Part shown: piece after piece, positions 1 to 8,973 of the stretch
Numbering within the stretch: the stretch's first letter is position 1
Layout of the letters: every line of letters begins with the position of its first letter
Source of the DNA: Leucocoprinus leucothites
Lineage: Eukaryota; Basidiomycota; Agaricomycetes; Agaricales; Agaricaceae
Reading direction: 5' to 3'
Length of the DNA stretch: 64,000 nt
Assembly (NCBI GenBank): GCA_013368445.1
Contig: JAACJO010000018.1
Location: 372,001-436,000 of the forward strand
Position numbers and translations under genes: made by a program
Notes under the pieces: model-generated
The model's input: the letters and a program-made list of their open reading frames with translations, nothing else
Database searches by the model: none
What the model was told of the DNA's origin: nothing

Positions 1-1059
1 CCCTCCCCCTCAAGCGAAACCCCTCCCAAATCACATTTATTCCATATCCGTACATCATCATCACCCCCAGAAAGCACACCCTCCCCGACATCGCCGGATC
101 CCCCCTTCATCCCACTTCGCTCTAAGCGACGTCGCTTCTTGTCGATCATCCCCGAAGCCTCACGCGAAACTATGCGTACTGAAGTGGGGGAAAGCATCTC
201 GTTACCAAGCAGTCCGCGCAAATCGCGTGTCATTTCATATCCCTCCGCCATACCAACAACGCCCACGAAGACTTCACTAAATACTACACCCATTCTCACC
301 CTATCTCTAAACGTCTCGCCTTCTGAGCGCTCTTCTTCCCTCCCTCAATCTAATCCAGTTCGATCAGTATCTTTATCGTCAGGAGGTTCACTACGGCGGA
401 AAAAACGACAAGTCCTGCGAACTCCAAGTGTCGAAAAAGATTTTGCGAGATCTGCGAGGGAGTTATTTGGGTTTGGCAGGAAGGAGATTAGCGCCGTTGC
501 TATCTCGAGAGAAAATTCGAATGGTAGTGATGTGACAGAGGAGGATAGCTCTTTAAGCCCGACCGTCAGCGTTAGTACGGCCTTAACCTCGATTCTAGAT
601 ACTCCATCTCTCCCTCCTTCACCTTCATCACCAACCAAACTCGGAGAAAATGACCGGCTAAGTCCTAGTAGCCAAGATCTTCCGAAAGGGACAACCGTGG
701 GCTCAGAAATTGCTCCTTCTACGACTCCCTTACGCTGTTCCTTGGAGTTAAACTTGAAACACAGTTGTTTAACTTCGTCGGACAAGGGCTCAGATTCTGA
801 TGCCAATTCGAGTCCCACTGTGAGCACACCGCCCACGAGTTTCACTGGGGGAGGACTCTTGGATGATGTAGATCTGCGGAGGTTTGTGGTTCTGGACCTC
901 GACGATGACGAAGATGGAAATAGAGACAGCTGGGCCTCCTACACGACGGCTAAGAGCTGCCTAGAGCCGTCTTTACCAATGGTGTTGGAAGCGGATGAGA
1001 GTTCGCCTGAGGTAGGCATTCTGAAAGTTGAATTAGGCGTCGTGACTGCCGAAGTATGA
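1..1059 (+). CDS. Ser/Pro-rich protein, C-terminal part, unknown function
   Basis: The reading frame is open from the first base of the window to a TGA at 1057-1059, so this is the 3' part of a gene that begins outside. About 350 residues are visible with no intron. The protein is low-complexity, rich in Ser, Pro and Thr, with a basic patch (RSKRRRFL near residue 40, RRKKRQ further on) and an acidic stretch (DLDDDEDGNRD) near the C-terminus. This composition suggests a disordered, possibly phosphorylated regulatory protein. I recognise no domain. The antisense frame over 345-845 is also open but is a shadow of the biased composition. Confidence 0.6.
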   Translation, partial: PSPSSETPPKSHLFHIRTSSSPPESTPSPTSPDPPFIPLRSKRRRFLSIIPEASRETMRTEVGESISLPSSPRKSRVISYPSAIPTTPTKTSLNTTPILTLSLNVSPSERSSSLPQSNPVRSVSLSSGGSLRRKKRQVLRTPSVEKDFARSARELFGFGRKEISAVAISRENSNGSDVTEEDSSLSPTVSVSTALTSILDTPSLPPSPSSPTKLGENDRLSPSSQDLPKGTTVGSEIAPSTTPLRCSLELNLKHSCLTSSDKGSDSDANSSPTVSTPPTSFTGGGLLDDVDLRRFVVLDLDDDEDGNRDSWASYTTAKSCLEPSLPMVLEADESSPEVGILKVELGVVTAEV

Positions 1060-1489
1060 AAAAGGTCTTCCTGTTTGATATTTTTTACTCATACCTTCGT
1101 CTTCTATCTTTGCTTTGATAATTTGTGGCACTTTTTCTTTTTCCAGCACAATTGTACAACAGCCAATTTCTCAGTCGACTACTCGCACCTCTTTCGTTCT
1201 TGGTAGACCTTTGTTTGTTTCATAGCCTGAAATTCGTGTAACGATAGCTTTATGACGTCAAATGCGAGCTCTGCGTTCAGAAAATATAGTTACACAAGTG
1301 ACCTGAGTACAGTGGATTGCATTCCAAGATACGCCGAAAGCCGAGCCTGAAAACAAAACGAAAACAAAAAATAGAAGAAAGTGCGACAAAGTCCCGGGCA
1401 TGACAACATAGCAATTTGCAAGTGAAGCCATGATCGACAAAAGGTATAGATATGTATATGAACTTGATCCGAAGGGGACAAAGTTGAAG
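1060..1489. other. Convergent 3' intergenic region
   Basis: AT-rich spacer between the ends of the Ser/Pro-rich gene and the PPX1-like gene, which converge. It presumably holds both 3' UTRs. The small antisense frames here have no support. Confidence 0.5.
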
Positions 1490-3079
1490 CTACATTTGTG
1501 CCAAAGGAGAGGATCCGTTCGCTTGTGAGCCTTCTCCATTCGGCGCTACTTCGGATGCCTTTTCGGTCAGTATTTTCTTGAGGAGCGGAGCCGTGTGCTT
1601 CCTGGTTGGAGTCGGATCGCCCTGGTGGTACACTTTGATGTTGACGCCGGAGGGTAGGACTCCGTTCTTGTTTAACACAAGCTGATGTGCAGCGAGCTTG
1701 AGGCTAACGTCCTTCTCCAGATCTTCAAAGAGTTTCTGCGAGAGCACCTCTAAATCGATCTTTCTTCCCTCCGAGGAATAATTAGCCTGTTCGTCGTTCT
1801 CAAAGATGGCAGGATCAACGACCATCCAGACCTGTTCTCTCCGAGCTTTCCCCTTTTTCTCCTTCTCCTTTCCCTTAACTGAAGCCTCCTTATCTTTCTT
1901 CTTCGGCTTCTCCTTGAATGAGGTAATAGCACCGTGAATGTGCAGACCGCGCGTCTTCATCCACAGCAGAATCTCTTTCTCCACCGTCCCTTCCCTCGCC
2001 CAGTTCTTAAGGGGTACTGGGATGGTAGACAAGCCAAGTCGGATCTTGGGAGCGCCTGGCAACCACTCGACGCGGTAATCGTACTCCTTGTAATCTCGTC
2101 TGAGGAGATCACGAGTGCCGAGATGAGAGAGATCGGTCTTCTTATCGGAGAGCGTAGACGCTAAATCCTTCATGGACTTCTCATCGTACACGGCGTTACC
2201 GTTCGGCTTCGTACCACTGTTAAGGGTCGAGAAGAGGGAGGGAGTAATGGTCTGAGCATAGGTCGAAATAGGAATAAGAGTTGCAGCAGCGTCTCGGTCG
2301 ATTTGGAGGGCTTTACCGCCCGGTCGTAGACCGTCGGTATCAATCATGATACCGCAGAGAAGTAGTGTCGCGAGTTCACGGGGAATGGTAACGTTGATGC
2401 CCGAGGGTTTATCTTGTGATGGAAGAATGCTAGCTGTGATATGCGAACAACAGCTTCCGCAGGGAAGGACTATACGGGGTAGGGCAGTTTCCTTGTACAG
2501 CCCTTCGTCTTCTCGGTGGTCAACAATGGCGACAACACGAGCGTCGGGGTTATTGTGAATGTATCTATCCTTAATTTTGTTGTGGTCGACGAGGGCGAAT
2601 CTCTGAGATGGAAATGAGGTATCTTGGTCTTTGAGTTGCGGGATATCAGTAAGGAAAAGAAGCTGCTCTCGGGGCTTCGAAATCCCCGCTTGTTTGAGAG
2701 CGTAGATATTTTCTGCTCGCAGATCAAGGTCCTCGCGTTCAATGGGAATGAGCGGCACAGTTGGCCGTCTATGGACCTCGGATTCTATCCAAGCATAAGC
2801 AATAGAGCTAGCCATGGTGTCCAGATCTATAAAAATAGGAATAATAAGAAACGGCGATACTATGCAACCTAAAAGAAGGTGTTTACCGCCGGCTTCATTG
2901 CCCATCACGACAGTCCATTCTCCTCCTCTGCTGGGCGTTTCCTGTATAGCTTCAAGGTATTCCTTCTTAGTCGTCTGCAAGAAATCTGCCAGAGTCGTCG
3001 TCGAGTCGGTTGGAGCAGACTTCGCATTCTTGCTCATCTTGCTAAAAGCCACAGAAAACCTGCGGAAAGTGTTGGCCAT
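1490..3079 (-). CDS. PPX1: Exopolyphosphatase / PRUNE family DHH phosphoesterase
   Basis: Two exons with one 60-bp intron (2827-2886; GTAAAC donor, TATAG acceptor). The intron is in frame and stop-free, so unspliced reading gives 529 aa and splicing gives 509. Splicing restores the family motif GNEAGDLDTMASSIAYAW near residue 60. Further motifs are ALVDHNKI, IVDHREDEGLY, GSCCSHITA and IMIDTDGLR, followed by a DHHA2-type C-terminal domain with a Lys-rich insert. The family hydrolyses terminal phosphates of polyphosphate or related short substrates with divalent metals. The catalytic DHH triad reads DHR here, the form I recall from animal PRUNE, whereas yeast Ppx1 has DHH. A second Met at residue 15 could be an alternative cytosolic start; the N-terminus (RRFSVAFSK) could target mitochondria. 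Confidence 0.9.
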   Translation of the reverse strand: MANTFRRFSVAFSKMSKNAKSAPTDSTTTLADFLQTTKKEYLEAIQETPSRGGEWTVVMGNEAGGKHLLLGCIVSPFLIIPIFIDLDTMASSIAYAWIESEVHRRPTVPLIPIEREDLDLRAENIYALKQAGISKPREQLLFLTDIPQLKDQDTSFPSQRFALVDHNKIKDRYIHNNPDARVVAIVDHREDEGLYKETALPRIVLPCGSCCSHITASILPSQDKPSGINVTIPRELATLLLCGIMIDTDGLRPGGKALQIDRDAAATLIPISTYAQTITPSLFSTLNSGTKPNGNAVYDEKSMKDLASTLSDKKTDLSHLGTRDLLRRDYKEYDYRVEWLPGAPKIRLGLSTIPVPLKNWAREGTVEKEILLWMKTRGLHIHGAITSFKEKPKKKDKEASVKGKEKEKKGKARREQVWMVVDPAIFENDEQANYSSEGRKIDLEVLSQKLFEDLEKDVSLKLAAHQLVLNKNGVLPSGVNIKVYHQGDPTPTRKHTAPLLKKILTEKASEVAPNGEGSQANGSSPLAQM

Positions 3080-4051
3080 GGTGAGGGGACGAGGACCTTG
3101 AGGTGTATGTTCGGTTTATAAACTATGAAAGCGATGCATCGGAGCCGCACACGAGGGTCAACTGTACATATCACGTGAGATTTATATATCTGATTTGAAT
3201 GCAAAATGTCATCCCCCTGAAAGTTCGCCGTTGATGGCAGGTTGATAAATCTATGTGTACTCCTGATAACAACGTCAACCGGCCTTTAAAATTTGTATAC
3301 GGGCTGCCTTTGACCAATGCCTATCTATGGTATTATACATCCGAGACCAACATTATTATCTGGGGATGGGAAAATTTAATTGGCGTCAGGGAGCGGTAGT
3401 GTGGTTCTGCGTCGCCGCCACCGTCAATGTTCGACGGACAGGTTCAGGCTTTAGAGCCCATTATAGGGTGGGAGTGATTTACAATCCCGCGATCTTTCGC
3501 ATACTCGATCACATTACCACTCAATGGAAGAATCGGTCAATCGAGAAAATATAACGGAGACACAAATCATCATCGCCTGGACACCTTGAGCGTCAAGTTG
3601 ATCATCACGTTTTCTAGCATTCGCTTGTTTGACAAAGTGGCAGGCAGGCCTAAACAACGCCATGGGCCACTGAGCACTCACCCTAAGACAGCTTGTTTAT
3701 TCTATATGGATTAACCAAAATCTGTAAACCTGTTCCCTGACAGGTTCGCGATAATTAAGTGCTGGCAACCGGTTTCTATATATGTATTGTTCGCATAGTA
3801 AAGCGCTTCCGCTTTAACCGTGTCCTTTCAAAGATCGTTGTGTGAGTTCCTGGGACATTTTGAGCTGAAGAGTGCAATTTAGGTGATTGTACGCTGACCA
3901 AATCTACACGCGTCAGGCATGAGGCAGCAACGCTAAGAATGGAAGAGGTGCTATGAAGCCATTAAGGAGTCACATAGAACTTCTGTCAACAAATGATGAA
4001 AACAGAACAGCAAAACGTGTATCGGTCCGAAAAAAACCTCCAAGCCAATCT
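3080..4051. other. Intergenic, nothing recognised
   Basis: Upstream region of the PPX1-like gene and downstream region of EMC2. Only short unsupported frames occur. No repeat, tRNA or protein similarity was recognised. Confidence 0.5.
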
Positions 4052-5247
4052 TTACTCCTTGGACATCCACCGAGACACAACGTCCCTGTTATGAATACCC
4101 CTTTCGCCGCTGTATGCCGTCAACACTCGCTCCGTCGCCAATTGGTCAATCATTTTCAAATTTTTAGGTATCGCAGTCTTAGAGGCAGACTCGGTCGTTC
4201 CACCTGCAGAAGGGTATAACAGTCGACGGGCACACTAGAAGCAAAGAAGTCTCATTAATCTAAGTGCTATCCGCAGAGAGAGCGGTCGACATACAAGTTT
4301 AACTCCCCACCAGGCCCTTACACTGATTCCGGTAGGTGATTGATCCTGAGGTGCAGATACGTCACTGTCGTTCATGTCAATCACAATGAGGAAATTCTTG
4401 AGGGCGAGAGGTATATCTCCGGCGGTGAAGGCAGTCTCGGCGAATTGCAGGAAAGTAAAGGGGTTCTGTGGCACGAGAAGTAGGGCATGAGAGAGCGCCT
4501 GAAGAGCGGAAGAATAACTAGAATACGACAAGGATAAGTCCCAAGATCACGTAGATTATAACGGGATGTATGAACATACTGGCAACACGAGGAATAGATA
4601 TCCGCCAGCTCAAGCCAGCCTTCGAGGTCATTGTAGAAGGTATCCAGTAATGATCTTAGCTCGTTCAATGCTTCTTCATTCTTTCCCATTTGGCGAAGAA
4701 CTGCGACCTGGCGTTTCCAAAATACCTACAAAGCAGTCGCAGTCAGGGGGGCCTACGTCATTTGAAGCAGTTTCCGGCTCTTGTACATACTGGGTTATGC
4801 GAGTGCTTCTGGGCTTCAGCTTCATAATATCGTAGAGCTAGATCCAATGGCTCCGAAGCCTCCATGATGAGGCCTTGGAGTAGGATGACCCGCGGTGAGT
4901 CTTGGCCTATCCGATCGAGTAGTGCTTTACAAGCTATCTACCAGATTAGTTTGCTGTGAGGAAGGTAACAGGCAGAAAGAGGGATGTAATTACATACCTT
5001 GGCAACATCTAATCTCCCAACGTCCAGCGCAGCCATAGCGAGTTGTTCAATTACGGGCCAAACTATTGCTCATTGTCAAAATCGAAATGCCAGCTGGTAC
5101 ACAGTCCAGACGCGTACCATCATCATTAACCCTCCTGTTCTTGAGATCTTTCAGCAATGGCGATGCCCTGTCCAGAAATTCTTGAGATGCCCTTGGATTC
5201 TGGGGTCTGAAAGACGCGAGCTGCTCGAGGGCGGTAGAAGGAGACAT
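4052..5247 (-). CDS. EMC2: ER membrane protein complex subunit 2 (TPR protein)
   Basis: Six exons join to a complete protein of about 310 aa. EMC2 is the cytosolic TPR subunit of the EMC insertase, which inserts tail-anchored and multi-pass proteins into the ER membrane. Visible signatures are WPVIEQLAMAALDVGRLD, NPVFWKRQVAVLRQMGKNEEA, EGWLELADIY, HYSSALQALSHALLLVPQNP and the conserved C-terminal LKMIDQLATERVLTAY. Introns removed are about 40-65 bp, for example 5063-5102 and the one ending at 4938. One intron splits the codon for the His of HYSSA, where unspliced reading gives a false frame. The last exon ends at a TAA at 4052-4054. All junctions keep frame and no defect is seen. Human EMC2 has about 297 residues, so the length fits. 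Confidence 0.93.
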
Positions 5248-5737
5248 GTTAGGAAGACATATTAGTCAGCAATTACCTTGATGACGATCACATTCCCACG
5301 ACTCACGAGCTAGGGGTTTTAAACCCTGCTATTAAATTTCGAGGTTGACGATAGGGCATCATCAAGTTCATCATACACTGCCATCGTACACGAAAATTGG
5401 CAGAATATGATGAAGAACATTATTTGTTACGGTCCCGGTACTCAACATCCCATCGGTAATACCATATCTTCATCGAAATGACCCTAGTAGCCCGACATCA
5501 TGCAAGGCATTGGCCAACGCCACCATATTTTGGCAATCGTGCCCTGTCATATAATCCGATTCTAGGACGGTGAAACGTGTCTTGATTGTTCATTCAGACG
5601 ATTAACGAGGCAGATGGGGGGCCTACGTACCTGTATTACTAATACAACTCCCCGACGTGAATCCTACACTGGTGCCCTTAGACCCAGATGTAGACTCGTC
5701 ATCCTCATATGTCCATGAATACACCCGCCACATCATC
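5248..5737. other. Intergenic, nothing recognised
   Basis: Spacer between the EMC2 start and the NACHT gene 3' end. No coding potential or repeat was recognised. Confidence 0.45.
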
Positions 5738-7832
5738 CTAACAAGCAAGCTCTTTTCTGAGTTCCTCCATTGCACCCTTGGAGTACGCATCAATGTGGGC
5801 AATCTTGCCCCATCCCTTGGCGATTATCCGCAAGATTTTCCTCCTTTTACCACTACCAATGACAAAATGCCTCGGAGCAGAGTGCTTGTCCTTGCGAAAT
5901 ACACTCAAAAATGTATTTTTCAGTCGAAGTGGTCGGATGTAACCGCCGAGTTGAACTATTTCGAGCTATAGAACAAGTTGTAAGTTTGACGGGGACCATG
6001 ACAAATGCCCAGGTGGTGAACTCACCCGAGAAAGTAGCTTGTCAATGTTGCAGTCCCATCCGGGCAAATCAACACCCTCTACTAAGAGAAGTCTCCTGAG
6101 ATCGAACTCCTTTACGAGCCTATAGGTTTCATCATCTTGAATTTCGCGTAGTATCATCAAGCCAAGGAGCTCGAAAAATGCATCGCAAGTGTTCCTGTAT
6201 TGAGTACGGAGGTGTTGTCTAGACACTGAGTCCCGCCACGAGAGATATGGAACGAGGTCCGAATTCGTATCTGATTAGTTGATGACCAGGACTCAGAAGA
6301 TTTGAGAAAACAGATCATGTAAGTTGTGACTCACCAAGTCGAATACTACCCATAGATTGCATTATGTGGCGCAAAAGCCTTGGAATAGCAAGCCAGATAC
6401 AATATTCACCAGATCGAGCTGGATCCTCAAGGAAATTTATAAAGGATGCATGATAGAAGGTAATGTGATGAAAGTTGCTAATTTTCATGACAGCATGGAG
6501 AGATCGACATATGATGCAAAAATCTTCCCGTGAATGTCCAAGCAGATTTGCACATGCCTCAACCTCGGTGAACCGACGACCTTCGAAGCTGCTCAAACGA
6601 GTGGCAAGAAGAATCAGTTGTATATCTGCGAGTCTTTGCTGATGAAGACGTTCTAAGATGAGCGTGTAGAAGAGGTCTAGTGACGAAAGTGGATGCTTTG
6701 AACCACCCTTAACCTTAATCCGCGATGCCAGCCCTAGGACAACATCTAACTGTTGCTTGGGCGTGGCCGCACCCTCATGGTCCTCCACGTAGAGAGCTAT
6801 TGCTTGAGCGCATGCATAAAGTCCAGAAGAAATCTCCACGAGGGTACGGAGATTTTCGCCCGTGGGCCAAGATTCATCGAGATCATACCTTTCTCTGATC
6901 TCTTTCAATCTCGAAGCCAGAAAGTGGTATATCTCCGGATCGAGTTCACGTGTAACCGTAAGCTCAAATTGAGCAATAAACGGTTTGATTTCCGGACGAT
7001 CGAAAGTTGAAACGAGGGGGGGTTCGAGGCGACTGAAAAAGATCCAGCGGAAGGGAGTATCCTCATCTCGAAGCGATTTTGCAACAAGCAAGACGATCTC
7101 CTGTTGTGCACCTTCATCATTACACTCGTCGAGCCCATCAACAAAAATAGCCATTTCCGGGAGTTCCTTTCCTTGCTGCTTCAATGCACGAACAGGAGCG
7201 ACCAGGAGCTCGTCAAAATGGAATTGCAAGGATTTCGTGATAATGGTGGGGTCGTGTTGTATTTTCTGGTCGAGGAAGTCTCCAAAGGCTTGCTGTTTCA
7301 CGGCAAGCTGATAAGCGATCGAAGTGAAGAAACGATTTGGGTCATCACGGTGATTCGGGCGCGAGAAAAAGAACGAGGCACCCAGCGTATTACCGAGTGC
7401 CTGGGCTGTAGACTGGGCTATAGCAGATTTACCAACCCCAGCAGGGCCTTTCATCCATGCCAGACGTTCGGGATGGTCTCGAGAGGTGTTGCGACCCCAC
7501 TCTGTGAGTATGTTGATGAAGTTTTGGCGTGTTCCAGGATAGCAGAGGGGAGGAGGGTATCGCTCTGAAGAGTCATGAGTGGCACCAGGAATGGAGTGGG
7601 CAAGTAACTCCCGAAGTCCTTGGAAATCATGTCAGTTAGAGCTTTGTGTATGTGAAAGAGCTCTCATACCAGGTTTGTTGGACACCGTGTTGATATTTCC
7701 TGTACGATTGACGTGTGTGCTTTGGGTGGTATTGTGTACGTTATGAATATTGACGGTTAAAGTCCGCTGATCGATGCTAGTTAAGCTGGAATTGGTGACT
7801 TGAAAGCCATGGGAGTTCGAAAAAAATGACAT
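5738..7832 (-). CDS. NACHT-domain STAND NTPase
   Basis: Four exons. Intron 1 is 7619-7669; two more introns lie near 6270-6340 and 5970-6025, all in phase, ending at a TAG at 5738-5740. The protein has about 650 aa. A short N-terminal region rich in Asn, Thr and Ser (MSFFSNSHGFQV...) precedes ERYPPPLCYPGTR, a signature common in agaricomycete NACHT proteins. Walker A is GPAGVGKS at about 112-119 and Walker B is MAIFVDGLDEC at about 210-220. The rest is a helical region ending in a basic tail; I saw no WD40, ankyrin or TPR repeats. Fungal STAND proteins act in non-self recognition and programmed cell death, but this one lacks a recognisable effector or sensor repeat. Its 5' third was copied by the tandem duplication (remnant at 12845-13085). 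Confidence 0.85.
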
Positions 7833-7981
7833 GGTGGTAAGTAGGGATGTCGACTCAGGTTGCAGTGTATGAGTCCCACCCTGACCCAGAGAATCTGGCA
7901 AAAGGGCTTGAGCGCCGAGCGTGAACCGAGAACTGCTGTAGACGTTTGTGAGTGGGCAGTGATAATACACGTGACGCATCT

Positions 7982-8560
7982 GAGAGAGAATTTTATATTT
8001 ATATACCGCAACAAGCAATCTAGTGTTAAGTACTCAGGGTTGGTCATGATGAGGTTTCAACCTCAGGCTTCCTGGTGTTATAACACTGGTAAGCACCCCA
8101 AAGGGCTCTCACTGCGGTCCGCAGCAGTGGGTGCAACAGGTGGATATGGTGTTTTGTCGGCCAAAAGGTCTTCCTGGAGCACCGGCCCAGTCGCAATGTA
8201 CCTTTGAGTAGGGAATCAAACCCTCTCTGCGTCGCCGGGACCTTATGAAAAGGTGTCCCGGGAGCTCGGTCTCAGGCCTTTCGCGCTTTTTGTTTACGCG
8301 GATGTCCCCAGCCTAGAGTTGGTGGTGATCATGAAAAGATACCATCTCGAGAAGCTCGGAGGATGGTAGGTCGACAGAGGGGCCATAGGGCCACGAAAGT
8401 GGTGGTGTGGGGGGTAGAATTACACGGTGGCCTTGATGTTGGAGTAGTGGCGAGGAAGGAGTAATGGAGGATCGATTAGTGTGAGGTGTTCAGTAGTGTG
8501 CTGGACACCCCAGCGCATTAAGCGCTGAGGGATGGTGGTAGTTCGAGATCAAAGGCCTGT
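7982..8560. mobile_element. Candidate insertion flanked by 13-bp direct repeats
   Basis: The 13-mer ACGTGACGCATCT occurs at 7969-7981 and again at 8561-8573. In unit B the matching site (about 13206-13222) has a single diverged copy and flows straight into the sequence that follows the second repeat. The 579 bp between the repeats is therefore an insertion in unit A or a precise deletion in unit B. No terminal inverted repeats or long ORF were seen. A GC-rich hairpin (CCGGGACCTT ... AAGGTGTCCCGG) lies near 8236-8264. The target-duplication length would suit a short retroelement, but no poly(A) tail is obvious. It sits about 150 bp upstream of the NACHT start codon. Confidence 0.5.
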
Positions 8561-8973
8561 ACGTGACGCATCTTTGTTGTCTATGGATTTAGCATCTGTG
8601 TTTCGCTTCTTACGAGCAGTCAATGTGCTACTTAAGACGCGGCGAACCTACCAATATACTACAAGAAACTAGCTGAGGGTATGAGGAATAGTGTGTATCA
8701 GCTTCTTTCCCGGCGACTTCTGTTAGCCAGATTCCAGCCTGAGTGACTTTACCGTAAGTACTGTCCACACACAGCGAAGGCACAGACGTAAAGGGAACCT
8801 AGATCAGACATTTGAATCAAAATAGTAGAAAACGGAAACTTGGGACGATTTTAATTTGACGACTCCGGAGAATGTCCAGGGAGTAAGGTAGGAAGATAAA
8901 GAGAATGATCGAGAAAAAGAAAAGTTAGAAAACGGTTAATATAGAAAATACACGTCGCATGACTTTGCTTTAA
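8561..8973. other. Spacer downstream of permease 1
   Basis: Holds the second 13-bp direct repeat and the 3' flank of permease 1. About 200 bp (about 8645-8840) have no counterpart in unit B, where the flanking AAGACG and GAACTTGG are joined directly. No gene was seen. Confidence 0.45.

Noticed and set aside
345..845. 166-codon antisense ORF
   Set aside because: It lies fully opposite the Ser/Pro-rich coding frame and arises from its composition.
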